Below are positions 16,310-29,294 of a DNA stretch of 64,000 bases, in pieces (the stretch's first letter is position 1; every line of letters starts with the position of its first letter). The position numbers and the translations under genes are program-made. This DNA is from Delphinapterus leucas. Its lineage: Eukaryota > Chordata > Mammalia > Artiodactyla > Monodontidae. The notes under the pieces were generated by a model that ran no database searches, was not told where the DNA came from, and saw only the letters and a list, made by a program, of their open reading frames with translations. The stretch spans positions 11,570,177 to 11,634,176 of the forward strand of contig NW_022098004.1 of the NCBI RefSeq assembly GCF_002288925.2, in the 5' to 3' direction.

Positions 16310-17730
16310 TCAGGCCAATTCCAACTAGACTGTCAGTCCACGCCACTCAATGAAAACTGCTCTTGTCAAGGTTACCAAAGAACTGCATGTTGCTAAACTG
16401 AATGGTCAGATTTCAGTCTTCCTACCACTCCACCTGTCAGTGACATCTGATACTTTCAACTACTCCCAGTGCCTTGATATTCCTTGTCCACTTAAACTTC
16501 CATAAAGCTCATTCTCTTAATTTTCTTCTTAGCTTATTAGTTGCCCCTTCTCAATCTCCATTGTCGGTTCTTCCCTTTATCTCTTCCCTCTGAAGGCTGA
16601 GACGCTCCAGGGCTCAGTCCTTTGCCCTGCTTCTTCTCCGTCCCCATCTCCTTGCAGACCTCTCTTGACCTCGTGGACTTAAATATTATGTGCCAGTAAT
16701 TCCCTAGTTTCTATCTCCACCCCCACCCTCTTCCCTGATATTAGACTCCTCTACTTGATATCTTTAATATTTCCCAAACCAAACTCCTCTTCTTCCCCCA
16801 AATCCTACTCTATTCACATGCTTCCCCAACCCAGTTTATGACAGACAATTCCATTCTTAAAGTTTCTCAGGACACACACACACACACAAAAATTGAGTGT
16901 GCTTGACTCCTTTCTTTCTCTCTCACTATACTACCAAACCAACAGCAGTACGGCTGGCGCTACTCAACTCTGCAGAATCAGCGGATTTCTCCAACTCCAC
17001 TGGTGCTCCTTTCTATTCCAGCCTGGATTCTTGCCATAGCAACCTAACAAGTCTCCCTGCTTCCCCCTTTGCTCACTGAGACTCTCTCCGTTCTCTATAC
17101 AACAGGTTTAAAATATTATTCCTGGGCTCAAAACACAACAATAACTTTCACTTTCACACACAGTGAAAGACAAAGTCATTACTATACAGCCTCCAGATTC
17201 CTTATATGATCTGCCCCCCTTGCACGGCTCCCGCCCCAGGTCTGGCTTCCCAGATCAGTACCCTCCGTCAACGACGGCCTCCTCAAGGTTCTCTGAGCAA
17301 ACACCATTCTTCCATCTCCCATCCCACGCTTTGATAAGCTATCCTTTCTGCCTGGAGTGCTCTTCTCTGAGATGGACTGGGCTAAAATCTTTGCTACAGT
17401 CAAGTCTTTGCTCAAATGTGATCGCTCTCATACAAGCATTCCTCTCCTGACCTTCCCTATTAAAATCCCTTCCACCCAGCAATCCTCCTCCCATTCACCT
17501 TAATCCAAACCACTTTACATTTTTTGTCAGATATTGACACATTTATACATATATTTCTCGTTCAGTATCTTTCTTTATCCTTTATCTTGCCCTATCAGAA
17601 TATAAGCTCAATGAGGCCTAGAGTCTTGGCCTGTTTTGTTCAAAGATAGATCCTATGTGTCTAGCACACTGCCTGACACATAGTAGGTGCTTAATAAATA
17701 TTTACTGCATAAAGGAATGAAATAAATCTG
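16310..17730 (+). repeat. L2 LINE, 3' part
   Basis: Matches the familiar L2 3' region in order: text around TCCAACTCCACTGGTGC, AACCTAACAAGTCTCCCTGC, TGATCTGCCCCCCTTGC, TGCCTGGAGTGCTCTTCTC, AGTCTTTGCTCAAATG, and the tail ACACATAGTAGGTGCTTAAT followed by AAATATTTACTG. It is strongly diverged with no coding capacity. A short (CA)n lies within it near 16873. Confidence 0.8.
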
Positions 17731-17895
17731 TTTCCATATGGTTATAATAAGACTGTATTAATTCATATACCAAATATGAATATATTATACCTAGTGGCAA
17801 AAGCTGGAACTAAATAAAAGCACAAGATACTTCTCTTTGCAAAATGGTACTTTCAGCGAGGTTCTCGAAGAGAAAGCTTAGGCACTTGGCTGAGA

Positions 17896-17938
17896 TACAC
17901 ACACACGTGCGCACACACACACACACACACACACACAG
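17896..17938. repeat. (CA)n microsatellite, interrupted
   Basis: ACACACACACGTGCGCACAC followed by a pure CA run. The GTGCGC interruption adds alternating purine-pyrimidine bases favourable to Z-DNA. Confidence 0.95.
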
Positions 17939-17959
17939 GCATGCACGTACATACACACA

Positions 17960-19069
17960 ATGTCTACCAACCGCCTCAAAGTTCCCTAGTTTAATCACTT
18001 GTAAACTACATTTCCTAGATGTATTTATCGCTCTATTTTTGGATTTTCTGATACAATGAAAGAGATGCTTTTTACTTCATTTCCACAGCAAGGTTCTAAA
18101 TTAATAATACCTTACTAAATTCTCGTCGGTTTTAGTGTTTTGCTGTTGATCAATTTTTCCTCCCAGCAGATGGGTAGACTGACTTTCAGCCCTACTTCTT
18201 GTACTGCCAGATCAAACGTTTCTGAAGTGTTCAATGATTCAGTGGATCGATCAGTGAATATTTACATCCTTTCTCTGCTCAGGCATTTTGATTCGCTTAT
18301 TTGATGTGCAAATTTTGGGAAAGCCAAATTTCCTCTAGAAGACTAGAATAAAATTACAAAACCGCCGAAATCTGTGCTTTAATTTTTTTCACCACAGCCA
18401 GTTTTATTTCATTCAAATTAGTAGCTTTGGAAAAATGACTTTGAGCACGTGATGTCTGGAAATTCAGACGGTAATCAGGGCTTTCCCGTGTTTTGCACTA
18501 AGACCATTATAATACTTTTCTAAAAGTTTCGATTTAGATCTACTACAGTGAGGCAGGTCATTTCAGTAAATGACCTCATGCATCAGATAGAGCACACTGA
18601 CAATATCCCAGAGACTGAAAAACCATTTTTTGCTTCCCTACCTTTTTTTTTTTTTTATCTTCCCCAGCCGGAGAGAGATGATAAGCTGCCATGAGTCAAA
18701 TGTCCTCATATCACTTCTGGGTTAAGAAACTGAAGTCACTCTTGTACCCAACAGACATTATTTCCACATAATGATTGGAAAAGCCAGCAATACTAGGGCA
18801 TAGTATATGAAAAAAAGGTAAAAAGTACCAAACCAATTCCAGGTCTTTGATTGATTAAATCATTTAATACTTTCCCAATTTGTGAAAATGCTAAAACATT
18901 AATACAGCATCACGATCCCAATGAATGAGATATGTTTAAATCTAGGCTTAGATATTTGTTGAATTTAGTCTTGAATACACATACTTTAATTCCACAATTT
19001 ATTCTTTTTTAAGTATTATTTTATTGTGGAAAATTTTATTTCACAGGCAATGGGAAAAATTATTAGTGA
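17960..19069. other. CNTNAP4 intron 2, unrecognised
   Basis: AT-rich sequence with a poly-T near 18644-18656. No gene or nameable repeat was recognised. Confidence 0.5.
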
Positions 19070-19599
19070 TGCTGGTGACTGAGACATCCTTAACATTCCC
19101 CTCAGCTTGACTAAACTTCAGACAGGTTTTTTTCCCTGACCATAGGCCCCTGACCTCCCTTTTCTCAGAGCATTTAATTGAGGGAAGTTGCAATTGTAAA
19201 TTATTTCTCTGCCTCTTGCAATGTAAATCTTCATCAGGCCTCCTTACAGTTTTACAATCCAAGAATGTCTTTCTCAAGGACCTGAGTCATCCCTCTGAAA
19301 TGTAATCAAGAAAGACAGAGCCCTATCTCCCAGTCTCTGCTGGAGGGCAGGAGCCTAACTCCACAAGCACCAATCATCACACAAATGGCCTGATCACATT
19401 GACCAACTTCCCCCTGATGTTCTCCAGTACTCTTCCATTAGCTCATCAGCTCAGTGCTTAAAAACTCTCCCACCTTGATTTCAGAAGAGCAGAGTTCAAT
19501 CTCTCTCCCCTACTGCAGAAGTCTTGACCCCCACTGCTATAGTCTTGAATAAAGTCTTTCTTGTCTTTTTAACTCAATCCAGTGCAATTTTCTTTGACA
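19070..19599 (+). mobile_element. Probable endogenous retrovirus LTR (solo)
   Basis: A 530-bp block starting TGCTGGTGACTG and ending CTTTGACA, so with TG...CA ends. It has LTR-like architecture in + orientation: a TTAAAAACTCTCCC TATA-like region near 19458, then TTGAATAAAGTC as a polyadenylation signal about 55 bp before the end. No matching internal retroviral sequence or target duplication was seen. Family unknown. Confidence 0.5.
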
Positions 19600-20756
19600 A
19601 GAGATAATTGTTTTTTTTTTTTATGAGAAGGATGTGTTTTTCATTTTTCTACCTAATGAGTCATGTTCCCCAGAAACCATTACACAGAGTCTGAGAAGAT
19701 AAAGAACAATGCTTAGAAATGAATGAGGGTCTGACTAGAGCTAACCAGAGGGGTTCTTCAGGATAGTGACAGTGTCCAAAGACCACTGCCCATCTGCTCT
19801 ACCTATTAACCAAAAGAATGTCACAGCCAGCTTTGGGGAATCTGAATAGAACAAGAAGTGTCATGCGGCCTGGCCAGAAAAGGTGATGGCCTTTGTCAAG
19901 AGAACAGTCGTAGTGACCAAATGACCACTACATTTGGCAGTGTACATCAACAAACATCCAGTGTGAGGACCAACGAAACCACACTTAGCAGGTATCACTG
20001 ACCTGGGACACAAGGATCCAATCAATGATCTTGTGGTGGACATCAATACAACAACCGACATATGTCAGGGGAGACCCCCACCCAAAGTGCCAGGACATCA
20101 TCTGAGCTCCTGTCATGCCGGCTGCCGTTTTGGAAAGGAGTGGAAGAAAGATTAGGAAATCAGAAGGTCTGAGCATTTACCTGGAAGAGACTGACACAAC
20201 CAAAGGAGGTTCCTTTACCCAGCAGAGGCTAGGGGGTTTGAAGTGACTTGGTAAGTGGGCAAAAATGGGAAACAGTCTCTGAACTGAAGAGCAAACAGGA
20301 TCTTCCCCAACTAAAAACAATACACTCAGCTGATAAAGTTTTGGCAATACTGGCAATATGGTGTTTCCATGTTACTTCTCAACTACTAACATAACCTGCA
20401 GACTCACAGCTTTGCAACTAGCTTGAGAAAATCAGATCAACCAGTATTTCAGATCTGAATGATGAGAGATACTAGAGTATCTTTATGAGTGTCTTGTGCG
20501 TGTGCTTAACATCCCCAAAGCTGTCGATTATGCGTTTTATATAACTTATGATTTTCTAAAACTGTATGTGGATTGGCCAGAACGATGTCATTTGCATGTG
20601 TACATGGGTGGTCAACCAGAATCAATATATCTATTGGTTCAAAAAACATTTTGCCACATGTACAGCATTGATACAGTCAGGTCTACGCTGCTCCAGAGCA
20701 GAATCACTTCACATTCATTGGGCATCACACTGATTTTTGGTACAAAGATGAGAGAA

Positions 20757-20799
<43 letters not shown>

Positions 20800-21205
20800 C
20801 TGCTGGCTTTAACAGAAATAACGTTCTACAATAGCATGTGGAGTGGGATCCAAGTAGGACTGAGTGTGTGAAGCCAACAGGTGAAATACTCCTCCAGCAT
20901 CGGGGAACCAGCTCCACGCGGCCCTGGGCCCAGGTACAAAGAGTGGAGCACACAAGCGTTAGGGCTTCATAAAAAGAATACAGGGAAAAATACGCTTTTA
21001 CAAGATTTATTTCAAAATGGTGATACCTGACCATTAATTTTGCCAGTGATACACATACATTTAGATTTTTTAAATTATCCTCAATTATTACATGTGTATT
21101 CAATGGTTTCTTTACCTCATCATGTAAAACAAATCACGTTTCGACATATGAGAGTCTGGGAGAGTTTATTGTGCCAAAATAGTGAAGACTCCAAATAGAC
21201 ATAAA
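19600..21205. other. CNTNAP4 intron 2, unrecognised
   Basis: Contains the (CA)n at 20763-20797. The block 19860-20180 is richer in GC and has short open frames, but no recognisable protein or RNA. No exon signature was found. Confidence 0.45.
20763..20797. repeat. (CA)n microsatellite
   Basis: Uninterrupted CA dinucleotide run of about 17 units. A likely length-polymorphic marker. Confidence 0.97.
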
Positions 21206-21237
21206 TGGAACAAACCACTGCTGCGTGGTTTGTTCCA
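21206..21237. other. Perfect 13-bp hairpin
   Basis: Arms TGGAACAAACCAC (21206-21218) and GTGGTTTGTTCCA (21225-21237) are exact reverse complements around the loop TGCTGC. It lies in unannotated intron and is not part of a repeat I recognise. Confidence 0.9.
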
Positions 21238-22129
21238 ATCAAGCCCTTTTATTTATTAATCTGATTTTAGCCTACGGTTATAAACTCGTCATTTTGTCAC
21301 TGTATCACCTAAACTGAGAGATAAACACCTTCTAAAATTATATGCCACCAATTATTCTGTATTAGAAACAATAGCACACGTGGCCCTGGCTTCACCAAGA
21401 GAAAAACCATCATATTTTGTGGAAGTGTGATCGAGTCGGTCAGGATGTGAAAGGTGGGGAAGCACAAGGAGAAGAGGAAAAAACACATCATTTTGCTCTG
21501 TTTATCTCTATCTTATTTCTATTTGTAATGTATAATGGAAAGTTCTAAATTGTCCTTTTTGATAAGAAGCAAGTCTCACAAAGGAACCTCATTTCCACTT
21601 GAACCAATGAGGCCTTTCACACGATTGTCAGGCCACCTATCATGGTTCGTGGTTCCCAGTGTATATTGATCCACTGAGTCATAAAGTAGTGCTTCTAGCT
21701 GGGAATGAGAGTTAATGCAAACTCTCTGGATCAGAAAAGATGGACCCCAAAAAGTAGGTCATGCTTCTGCCTAGCCAATTTCAACTTGCTCCTGGCAATA
21801 CTGTGACTCTCACCCACACCCCGGTGCCTTCCCACATACTCTGTCACCACACAGGAGAATGCGGCAACTGAAAACAGCATCCTAGCAGAAGCAGCTCAAC
21901 GCATGTTCACGGTGACAGCTAGGACAACTATAAAAAAACAAATACTTTTGATAAGCAAAAGGAAAAGTCAGTTATCAACATGGATCATTCTCTTGCAATT
22001 GTTTTTGCTTTTACTATATTCTTTTTCTGAAGAATTAACATAAAGGTTAATTTGTTGGTACTGTTTGGAATGTATCTTCAGAGTTTAGAATTTTGCATTT
22101 TAATTTTTTAAGTTACCACCAAATTTTTA

Positions 22130-22330
22130 AAAAGATTTTTAAGAAAAATAGAGAGAGAGAGGGAGGGATAGGGTGGAAACTTCTGGAGGTGATGAATAAG
22201 TTTAGGGCTGTGATTATGGTGATGGTGTCATGGGCATATACTTATCTCCAAACTCATCAAGTTGTATACATTAAATAGGTACAGCTGTATACATATCAAT
22301 CATACCTCCATAAAGTAGTTTTTTAAATTA
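22130..22330 (+). mobile_element. Old L1 3' end fragment
   Basis: Text such as GGTGATGAATAAGTTTAGG, CCAAACTCATCAAGTTGTAT, ACATTAAATAGGTACAGC and CATACCTCCATAAAGTAG parallels the 3' UTR end of ancient L1M elements. Non-coding and diverged. Confidence 0.65.
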
Positions 22331-23029
22331 GCAACTCATAATTTTAAGAAACATGAATGTAAAATTTCCAGAGTCAGCTTAGCTTGTCAAACATAAATGT
22401 CAAGATTTTTATATTTTTATTTAAAGGTATCAATGTTTCCCTTAACAAATCATAACTGAGTAGAAGAGTATTGTGGTGTGTTAATCGCCATAAAAAAAAG
22501 TTATTTTTGCAAAATTATACGCAATCCTAGGATTTTAGGCTCCTTTACATAAAACACGGGAGGGACAATATAGTTGCATGGATGTTATATATAAGGGGAC
22601 CTCCCAGATGATTTTCAGACAGAGTTTCAATAGTGAATTCACGATTTACATGATTCTTCAGGGATGATGCTTTCAAAAAAAGAACAACGGCTTTTTGCTT
22701 TTGCTATTTTGACATACTGTATCTTTAGAATATCTATCTAGGTCAATAAATGAGCTGCAAATAAAACCATCAGGAAATGTTTCACGACCAAAATTCTGTC
22801 ACTTAGAGCAAGTCCCTCCTTCTTTAGCTCCAGATGACACTAACTTCCTGGGTTTTTTTCCTCACTCCTCTGGCCAGCCCTTTTCAGCATCTTTCATAGA
22901 ACTTCCTTTCTCTACGTTTGTTGAAAAGCTAACACAACTGTCCTCCCCTCTTTTACTTTACATTCTCAGCGGACTACATTTCTCATGCCTCTGGCTGCAA
23001 TGATTAATTTTTTTTGTTTTTGGATGACG
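22331..23029. other. CNTNAP4 intron 2, unrecognised
   Basis: AT-rich with no nameable element. Confidence 0.5.
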
Positions 23030-23370
23030 AGGCCTGATCTTTATTTTTAGCTCTGAGTTTCCTTTGAAATCTGTATTCCAAATCCTGAATGCTTCCTATA
23101 TATCTATTCATGGATGCCCTACAGAGATCTCAAACTCGACATGCCAAAAATGGATGTCTTACCTCCTGTCAAAACCAGATGGCTGTATCATTCCCATCTT
23201 CAAGTCACCCAGACTAAAATGTGAGAATCATTTCTAATTATTCCCTTTCAATAACAGAAATTTCTCCATATGTAGAAGCTGCCAGATCTGGTCAACGTCG
23301 CCTCCAAAGTGATTTTCATTGTCCTTTTGCATTTCGTTATTCCTTAGTTTAAGTCCGTATGTCAACCACT
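23030..23370 (+). repeat. L2 LINE internal fragment
   Basis: Resembles the L2 region that reads '...ctcaaactcaacatgtcc aaaact...': here AGATCTCAAACTCGACATGC followed by CAAAAATGGATGTC, then AAGTCACCCAGACTAAAATG. Diverged and non-coding. Confidence 0.55.
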
Positions 23371-25136
23371 CAGTTAAACTTATTTTCTGTATTTATTTTT
23401 AGTTATGGGAGATACAACTTTGAAGCAAGTAAATGAAAGCATGAAAAGGCATGAAAGCATTTGAGAGATCCTAGTGAGGCAGAACTGGCAGGCCTTGATG
23501 TCCTGTGGATAACCCCTTCGATGTTAGACGTCGGGAGGGCAAGGAGCATGGAGAGGACAAAGTTAAGGATGACAGCTTGGAAAACTTTCTGGATGGTGGT
23601 GCTGAGAGTAAAGAGTCATCAACGGAAGGGAATCTGAAAGACATAAAACTGAAGGAACGGGAACCCTAAGGAAGTACGAAGGACTCAGAATGCTGTGAAT
23701 GATTCATTGTGGAACAGAGGGGCAGGCCTTCTAGGGTGATAAAAGTGAAGGAAGCGAGGCCACTGGGATTTGCATACGTTTACAGGATGTGGAGAGGAAA
23801 TCAGGAAATTGTGTTCCGAGCCCGATGGCCTACCCTTCCTAAAAATCTTCAATATGTGCCTTTTAGAAAACCAATCTGTTTTTGCCATCATTCCCAGAGT
23901 TGCTTTGGTAAAAGCTGGTTGAATCATTTTTCTCCTGGTTGCAAAAAGCATCCTTTTTGACACAGCATTTAATTCAACTTCAATCTGGCACTGGAGCCTC
24001 AGAAAATAGTCTATTTTTCTATGAAGTCTGTTCTCATTCTCCACAATTTCATTTGAATTATACTTATTCCTGTGCCTCTCACTCAGCCAGGACTTTGTTT
24101 CTTCCACCTCTCAGCTGCATCTCAAATACCACCTCTCCCACAGTCTCACTATAAGAACTCTGTAACATGAGATAATATAGTTTATTTATGTTTGTTAAAT
24201 TAATAACTAAGAATCAAGTTTCCTATTAGAATACCACTGTCATATTTGAAACCCACTTGGCAGAAATGTTTGTGTGCTGCTCAGACATGAAAATGAGGCT
24301 TGCCATTAGCTGAACTGCTATTGTTCTAATATGGCCAAACTCAGAGCAATTGAAATAGATTAAATAGATTCTGAGATGACTTCAGAAGGTCAAAGGGCTA
24401 TGAGAGTTTTGCTTTCTAGTAACAAAGTAAAATGACAGACTTTTTTAATGAGCAAAATCGACATTTCCAAGAATCTTAAACTCTCTTTATGCCATTTCTT
24501 TTCTAAAACATAGTTCTGATTAATTCCCATCAATTTTTTTGGGAATATCTGAAATTGTGTCTTGAATTCCAATGAGTAAATGAATATTGGCCAATATTAA
24601 TTTAATAAAATGTCAACATAATTAAGTATCTTAAAGTTTAAATGACTGTGGTTTGTGTGTAGATTACAAAGTGGTCAGATTTTATATTTTTGAACAATGT
24701 AATAAACACTTTTAACAAACTCTTCTCAGACCTTTTCAAAAATAAGAAGAAGACAGAAATGAGAGGTTAAAAGTTGAATAAAGGAGAAGCTATGAAGTTT
24801 AGGATATTTCTAATTCTTAATAAAAATTATTAAGCACAAGAAACTAGAAGGTTATAAACTAGAAGGTTATAAACTAGAAGGTTATACCACTTTCTTTAAA
24901 GTCCCTAAATGTCATCCCTCATAACAAAGAATATAGAATTTACCTCCCTAATTATATTTACTAGTTATGCTTTTCAGTACTAGATCACATACAAACTTTT
25001 CAAACAGAGAAAAATACGGTACACAAGGAATTATCAATATCATTCTAATCACCACCATTAATACCCACAATTTACATCCTAAAAGCCTAAACCAAAATGT
25101 GATCATTATATCCATCAGCACATACATAATCAAAAG
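23371..25136. other. CNTNAP4 intron 2, no gene recognised
   Basis: AT-rich intron with no nameable large element. It contains the 15-bp triplet repeat at 24842-24886. Two overlapping opposite-strand open frames near 23700-24110 show no family resemblance. Confidence 0.45.
24842..24886. repeat. 15-bp tandem repeat, three identical units
   Basis: The unit AACTAGAAGGTTATA occurs three times in direct succession without mismatch. Confidence 0.97.
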
Positions 25137-25146
25137 AAATGCTAGG

Positions 25147-25738
25147 TATATCCAGAAAAGACGAAAACTCTTGATTCGAAAAGATATATACACCCCAATG
25201 TTCACAGCAGCACCATTTACAACAGCCGAGATATGGAAGCAATTTAAGTGTCCATAGACAGATGAATGGATAAAGAAGATGTGGTACGTATATACAATGG
25301 AATACCACTCAGCCATAAAAAGAATGAAATAGTGCCATTTGCAGCAACATGGATGGACCTAGAGAATGTCATAGCAAGTGAAGTCAGACAGAAAAACAAA
25401 TATGATATGATACCACTTATTTGTAGAATCTGAAAATTAATATAAATGAATTTATTGACAAAACAGAAACAGACTCCCAGACATAGAAAACAAACTTATG
25501 GTTACCAAAGGGGAAAGGGGGGATGGGGAGGGATAAATTAAGAACATGGGATAAACAGACACATACTATTATATACAAAATAGAATAACAACAAGGATTT
25601 ACTGTATAACACAGAGAACTATATTCAGTATCTTGTAATAACCTATAACGTACAAGTATATCTATATCTCCAGATCACTTTGCTGTACCACCTGAAACTA
25701 ACATAATATTGTAAATCAACTACACTTCAATTTTTAAA
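25147..25738 (+). mobile_element. 5'-truncated L1 3' end
   Basis: Contains the C-terminal ORF2 remnant (translating to pieces like AAPFTTAEIWKQFKCP) and the L1 3' UTR (ACTTGTAATAACCTATAACG-type text, ACCTGAAACTAACATAATAT). It is flanked by a target duplication AAATGCTAGG at 25137-25146 and 25739-25748. Dead element, antisense to the gene. Confidence 0.88.
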
Positions 25739-25784
25739 AAATGCTAGGAATGACTCTGGATCTGCTAGCTATGAACAGAAATTG

Positions 25785-26005
25785 CTGATGTATTCTACAA
25801 GGTACTAAGTACGTCACTGTTCTAACTCATTTGATTCTCGCAATAAGCCTAAGTGATAGAAACTATTATTTTTCCCATTTTAGCCATGAAGAGACTGAAG
25901 CAAGGGGAGGTAAAGTCACCTGTGAAAGGTCACAGAGCTGCAGTAAATCAGGAAAAACCCTAAACACGGTCCTACTTCAGAGCCTATTCTTTGTCACTTA
26001 CGATA
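25785..26005 (-). repeat. MIR SINE
   Basis: Reverse-orientation MIR: ACTCATTTGATTCTCGCAAT, AACTATTATTTTTCCCATTT, GAAGAGACTGAAGCAAGG, AAAGGTCACAGAGCTGCAGT, in the expected order. Confidence 0.8.
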
Positions 26006-26200
26006 ACGGCTTCCACCTTCATGAACTTTATATTTTATGAACGAAGATGACACATCAGCAGGTGATACACATTATACGAGGAACTGAATATACACTAAAG
26101 AAGTTCAGGATAGGGCAACTGCTGGCTGAGTGATAAGGGAAACAGAAACATTTCATTCAGGTTCTAGAGTGGGATTTTGAAAGGTCAAAACGAAGGGTTG

Positions 26201-26410
26201 CTGCTTCCCTGGTGGCACAGTGGTTGAGAGTCTGCCTGCCGATGCGGGGGACACGGGTTCGTGCCCCGGTCCGGGAGGATCCCACGTGCTGCGGGGCGGC
26301 TGGGCCCGTGAGCCGTGGCTGCTGGGCCTGCGCGTCTGGAGCCTGTGCTCCGCGGCGGGAGTGGCCACAGCGGTGTGAGGCCCACGTACCGCAAAAAAAA
26401 AAAAAAAAAT
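26201..26410 (+). mobile_element. CHR-2-type SINE
   Basis: CTTCCCTGGTGGCACAGTGG head, GGGTTCGTGCCCCGG box B, poly-A tail. Flanked by target duplication GAAGGGTTG (26192-26200 and 26411-26419). CpG-rich variant, antisense to CNTNAP4. Confidence 0.95.
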
Positions 26411-26419
26411 GAAGGGTTG

Positions 26420-28974
26420 GAGCCTTCGGAGCAGAGGAATGACTTGAGGGCAGACAGGTGCAAGGCACGTTTTTCAGGATGGCAGTAACGGACTGAAGGG
26501 AGTGAGGGGGCATGGAGAGGGCCGTGGTCACTACGGCAAGAAAGGAGAGTGGAACCAGATTGCAGGAAGTCTTTCATTCAAAGCTAAGAAAACTGTCAAA
26601 CTCTCAGCTCCTGAGGACCACCTAGTGTGTGTTTTCTGTTTGGCACACATGTGGATCACCAGTTTTAGATAACCTGACAAACAGAAACCATCCACAATTT
26701 TAAATGAACAGAATAAACAATATGTTAAGATCACTAATAATAGGCATGGTTCTTCATATTCTTTTTCAAGAAGATGGTATTTGCAATCTTTTACCAAGCT
26801 ATACCCAGGCTGATGGACAGTTTGGTCTGTATGGGAAGCTTCCACAGTGAGTTGGTTTAACTATCACTCTTGATATTTACTGAAGAAAAAAAAATCTTAA
26901 CTTATACACCACTGAGAAAAACAGATGTCGTGAATATACAAATTAACATATTTACGGATTTAGTTTTCTGAGCAACAAACAATCAAGCACTGGGAACATG
27001 TCAAACTCTTTTGGTTCATGTCTTCTGCATCTGAGTCCAACTTTAAAAAGACATTTTTGTATCTTTCCCCCCGACATCATTACATCTTGCCTCACGAGAG
27101 GTAAGTCCCGGTAAGTAGTATGCCAGAAAGCGTTTAAAAACTAGTTCTCTGTGGGGAAAAGTCCTGCTTTACAGCATTTGTCAGTTCCTGTGGTGTAAAT
27201 GCTCCCTGCATGGCAGATTTCAAGCTCCCAATGTGACAATGCTGAGTTGGGAAGAGCCGCTCTCCCAGGCCGGCAGGTTACTGACCATATCTCAGATAAG
27301 CTACTTGAGCACAGCAGGTGGAATCACAGTAGAGTTATGAATTTCTCAGTTACAGCCTCAGGTATGAAAAATGCATTTTTTCCTGACTCAGTCTAATTTT
27401 CTCTCTTGAGCTCCTATTCTGTCCAATGTAGAAAATCAATCTAATCATTTCAGAGGAACTCAGTCCAGTTCATGGATTTCTCAGTCAATTCAGGATTTTA
27501 TCTCTGTCACCTTCAGCTTCGAAATGCTTGCAGGGATCTGCCTCCCTTCCTGCCGACCCTGGGGGCAGTGGAGACCGGGACCACTCTTTCTCCGTGTTTT
27601 GCGTGGGCGGTCAAGCAGCTTCCACTCTGCACCTAGGTGACTGGTTGCAGATTAGTTGGGACATGCCTTTGTCACAACATTCTGATGCTCATCCTCCCAT
27701 CCCTGGTGTGACGCTTTGCCCACACCCACCACTTCACGCCCTAACTTCTGCATCCATTCTTGGTGCCCACAGCAGCTCCTGGTTCCCCTCACATGCCATC
27801 CGGGGCTGACGTGGGGACTGTCACACCACCGTCTCTGCAGTGCAGCAGCAGGATGATTTAGTGACTTCTCTTGGGGCGGGCGATCTCCTCTCTAAGCACC
27901 CTTTCGCATACAGACACCTGAGTGTGAATGAAGGGTTCTGTCAAGTTTCCTACTATGGACTTAGTTTGAGGACAGGACTTCAGGGAAAATGATCCCTCAC
28001 ACTTGCTTTCTCATATCTCTTCCCTCAGTGGGGTATGGGGAAAAGGAATTCCTTTAGGCTGGTCATTTCCCCTTTCAAATCGTTTATATTTTAGATCTAA
28101 AAGGTCCCCACTTAACTTTGTTCCCAAGCTGGGCAGTGACCATCCTTTCTCTTAAGCCACGGGTGGCGTGTGCCTATCTGTGCTGAGAGGGGAGACGAAG
28201 GACCAGTGGGGAGGTCATGTCTATTTCTGCTCCCCCGATCACCCCACATAGAGAAATAGCCACTGACGCAATTATTACTGTCATTAAAAATGCTCATATT
28301 TCATCCTTCATTAGAGGAATTTATGTGCTCACCTTTCCCAACATTAACCAGTTTACTTTCATGCAAAAAACCCCCCCAAAAAAACAGAAACTACTGCCCA
28401 CTTTTTTGCACAACACAATAAAAAAAACCCCCAACCCCTCACTTCCCAGCAACCTTGGTTTGGTAAGACAGCCACACTGAGATCTGTGACTGTCTGCCCG
28501 CTCTCCTCTGGGAACAAGGTTTCTTGTATCCATCCAGGGCCACCTCAGTCCAGTTCCACTGCGTCTTCCAATCTGCAACGTGCACCAAATGACCCAGAAC
28601 ACAAGGAAAAGTGCTGTCTCCTGCAGTATGGGTCACCGAGGCTAACCAGATTCAAAGGCTGATGAGTCCTTTGCGCCGACATAGGCAGAAGCAAGATTAA
28701 AACTCAGATCAAAGTGGTTCTTACGTTGAAGAAAGCAGGAGTCGACTAGTATTTTCTCATATTTAGTCCTCCACATCCAGAACCACTGGAAAAATCTAGG
28801 TTGTGATAGTGTCTTTTGAGAGAGGAATTTTGCAAACAGTTTATTCTACTTTGCTCCCCAAGCATGATATTAATAATGAGATGGGGTTTTGCTCTTAGGA
28901 GTGCAACTTTGATGCATATCAAATTCATAACATTCACACTAGAAGACACTAGTTTAGACCCGTTTTACAATATG
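26420..28974. other. CNTNAP4 intron 2, no gene recognised
   Basis: About 2.5 kb without a nameable repeat. Part of 27500-27900 is moderately GC-rich, but no exon, CpG island or RNA gene could be supported. This is the longest repeat-poor stretch outside the duplication and a fair place to look for conserved non-coding elements. Confidence 0.45.
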
Positions 28975-29230
28975 TAACTCTTTATTGATAGTCTCTATTT
29001 GTTGAGACACCATGCTCCTGGTTTCTTTTGGCTCTCTGAGCATATTTAAGAGAGACAATTTAAAGTCTTTGTCTAGTAAGTCCAATGTCTACCCAGTGGT
29101 TTTCTTACTTAGATGCCTGTATGAAATCACCACATTTAAATATGCACATATCCCAACTTCTATGATTTAATCTTTGTACTAAAATCATGGTCACTCCTCA
29201 TATTTATGATGTTGTATATTTATTAGATTT
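28975..29230 (-). mobile_element. Possible old L1 fragment
   Basis: TCTTTGTCTAGTAAGTCCAA followed by TGTCT matches a phrase common in reverse-oriented old L1 elements. The remainder is too diverged for a firm call. Confidence 0.35.
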
Positions 29231-29294
29231 GTAGAAGAAATATAAGTAATAACACACAAATTAAGCAAAGATAGGTTAGTTAACAGAAACTACA

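Noticed and set aside
19861..20176. Possible decayed coding sequence or processed pseudogene
   Set aside because: Three-frame reading gave no recognisable protein, no poly-A edge and no target duplication.
20639..21103. A 154-residue minus-strand frame
   Set aside because: It is kept open largely by the TG/CA microsatellite (repeated Cys-Val) and has no domain.
23685..24107. A 140-residue minus-strand frame near 23.7-24.1 kb
   Set aside because: Charged, low-information sequence without a recognisable family, overlapped by other frames. Likely chance.
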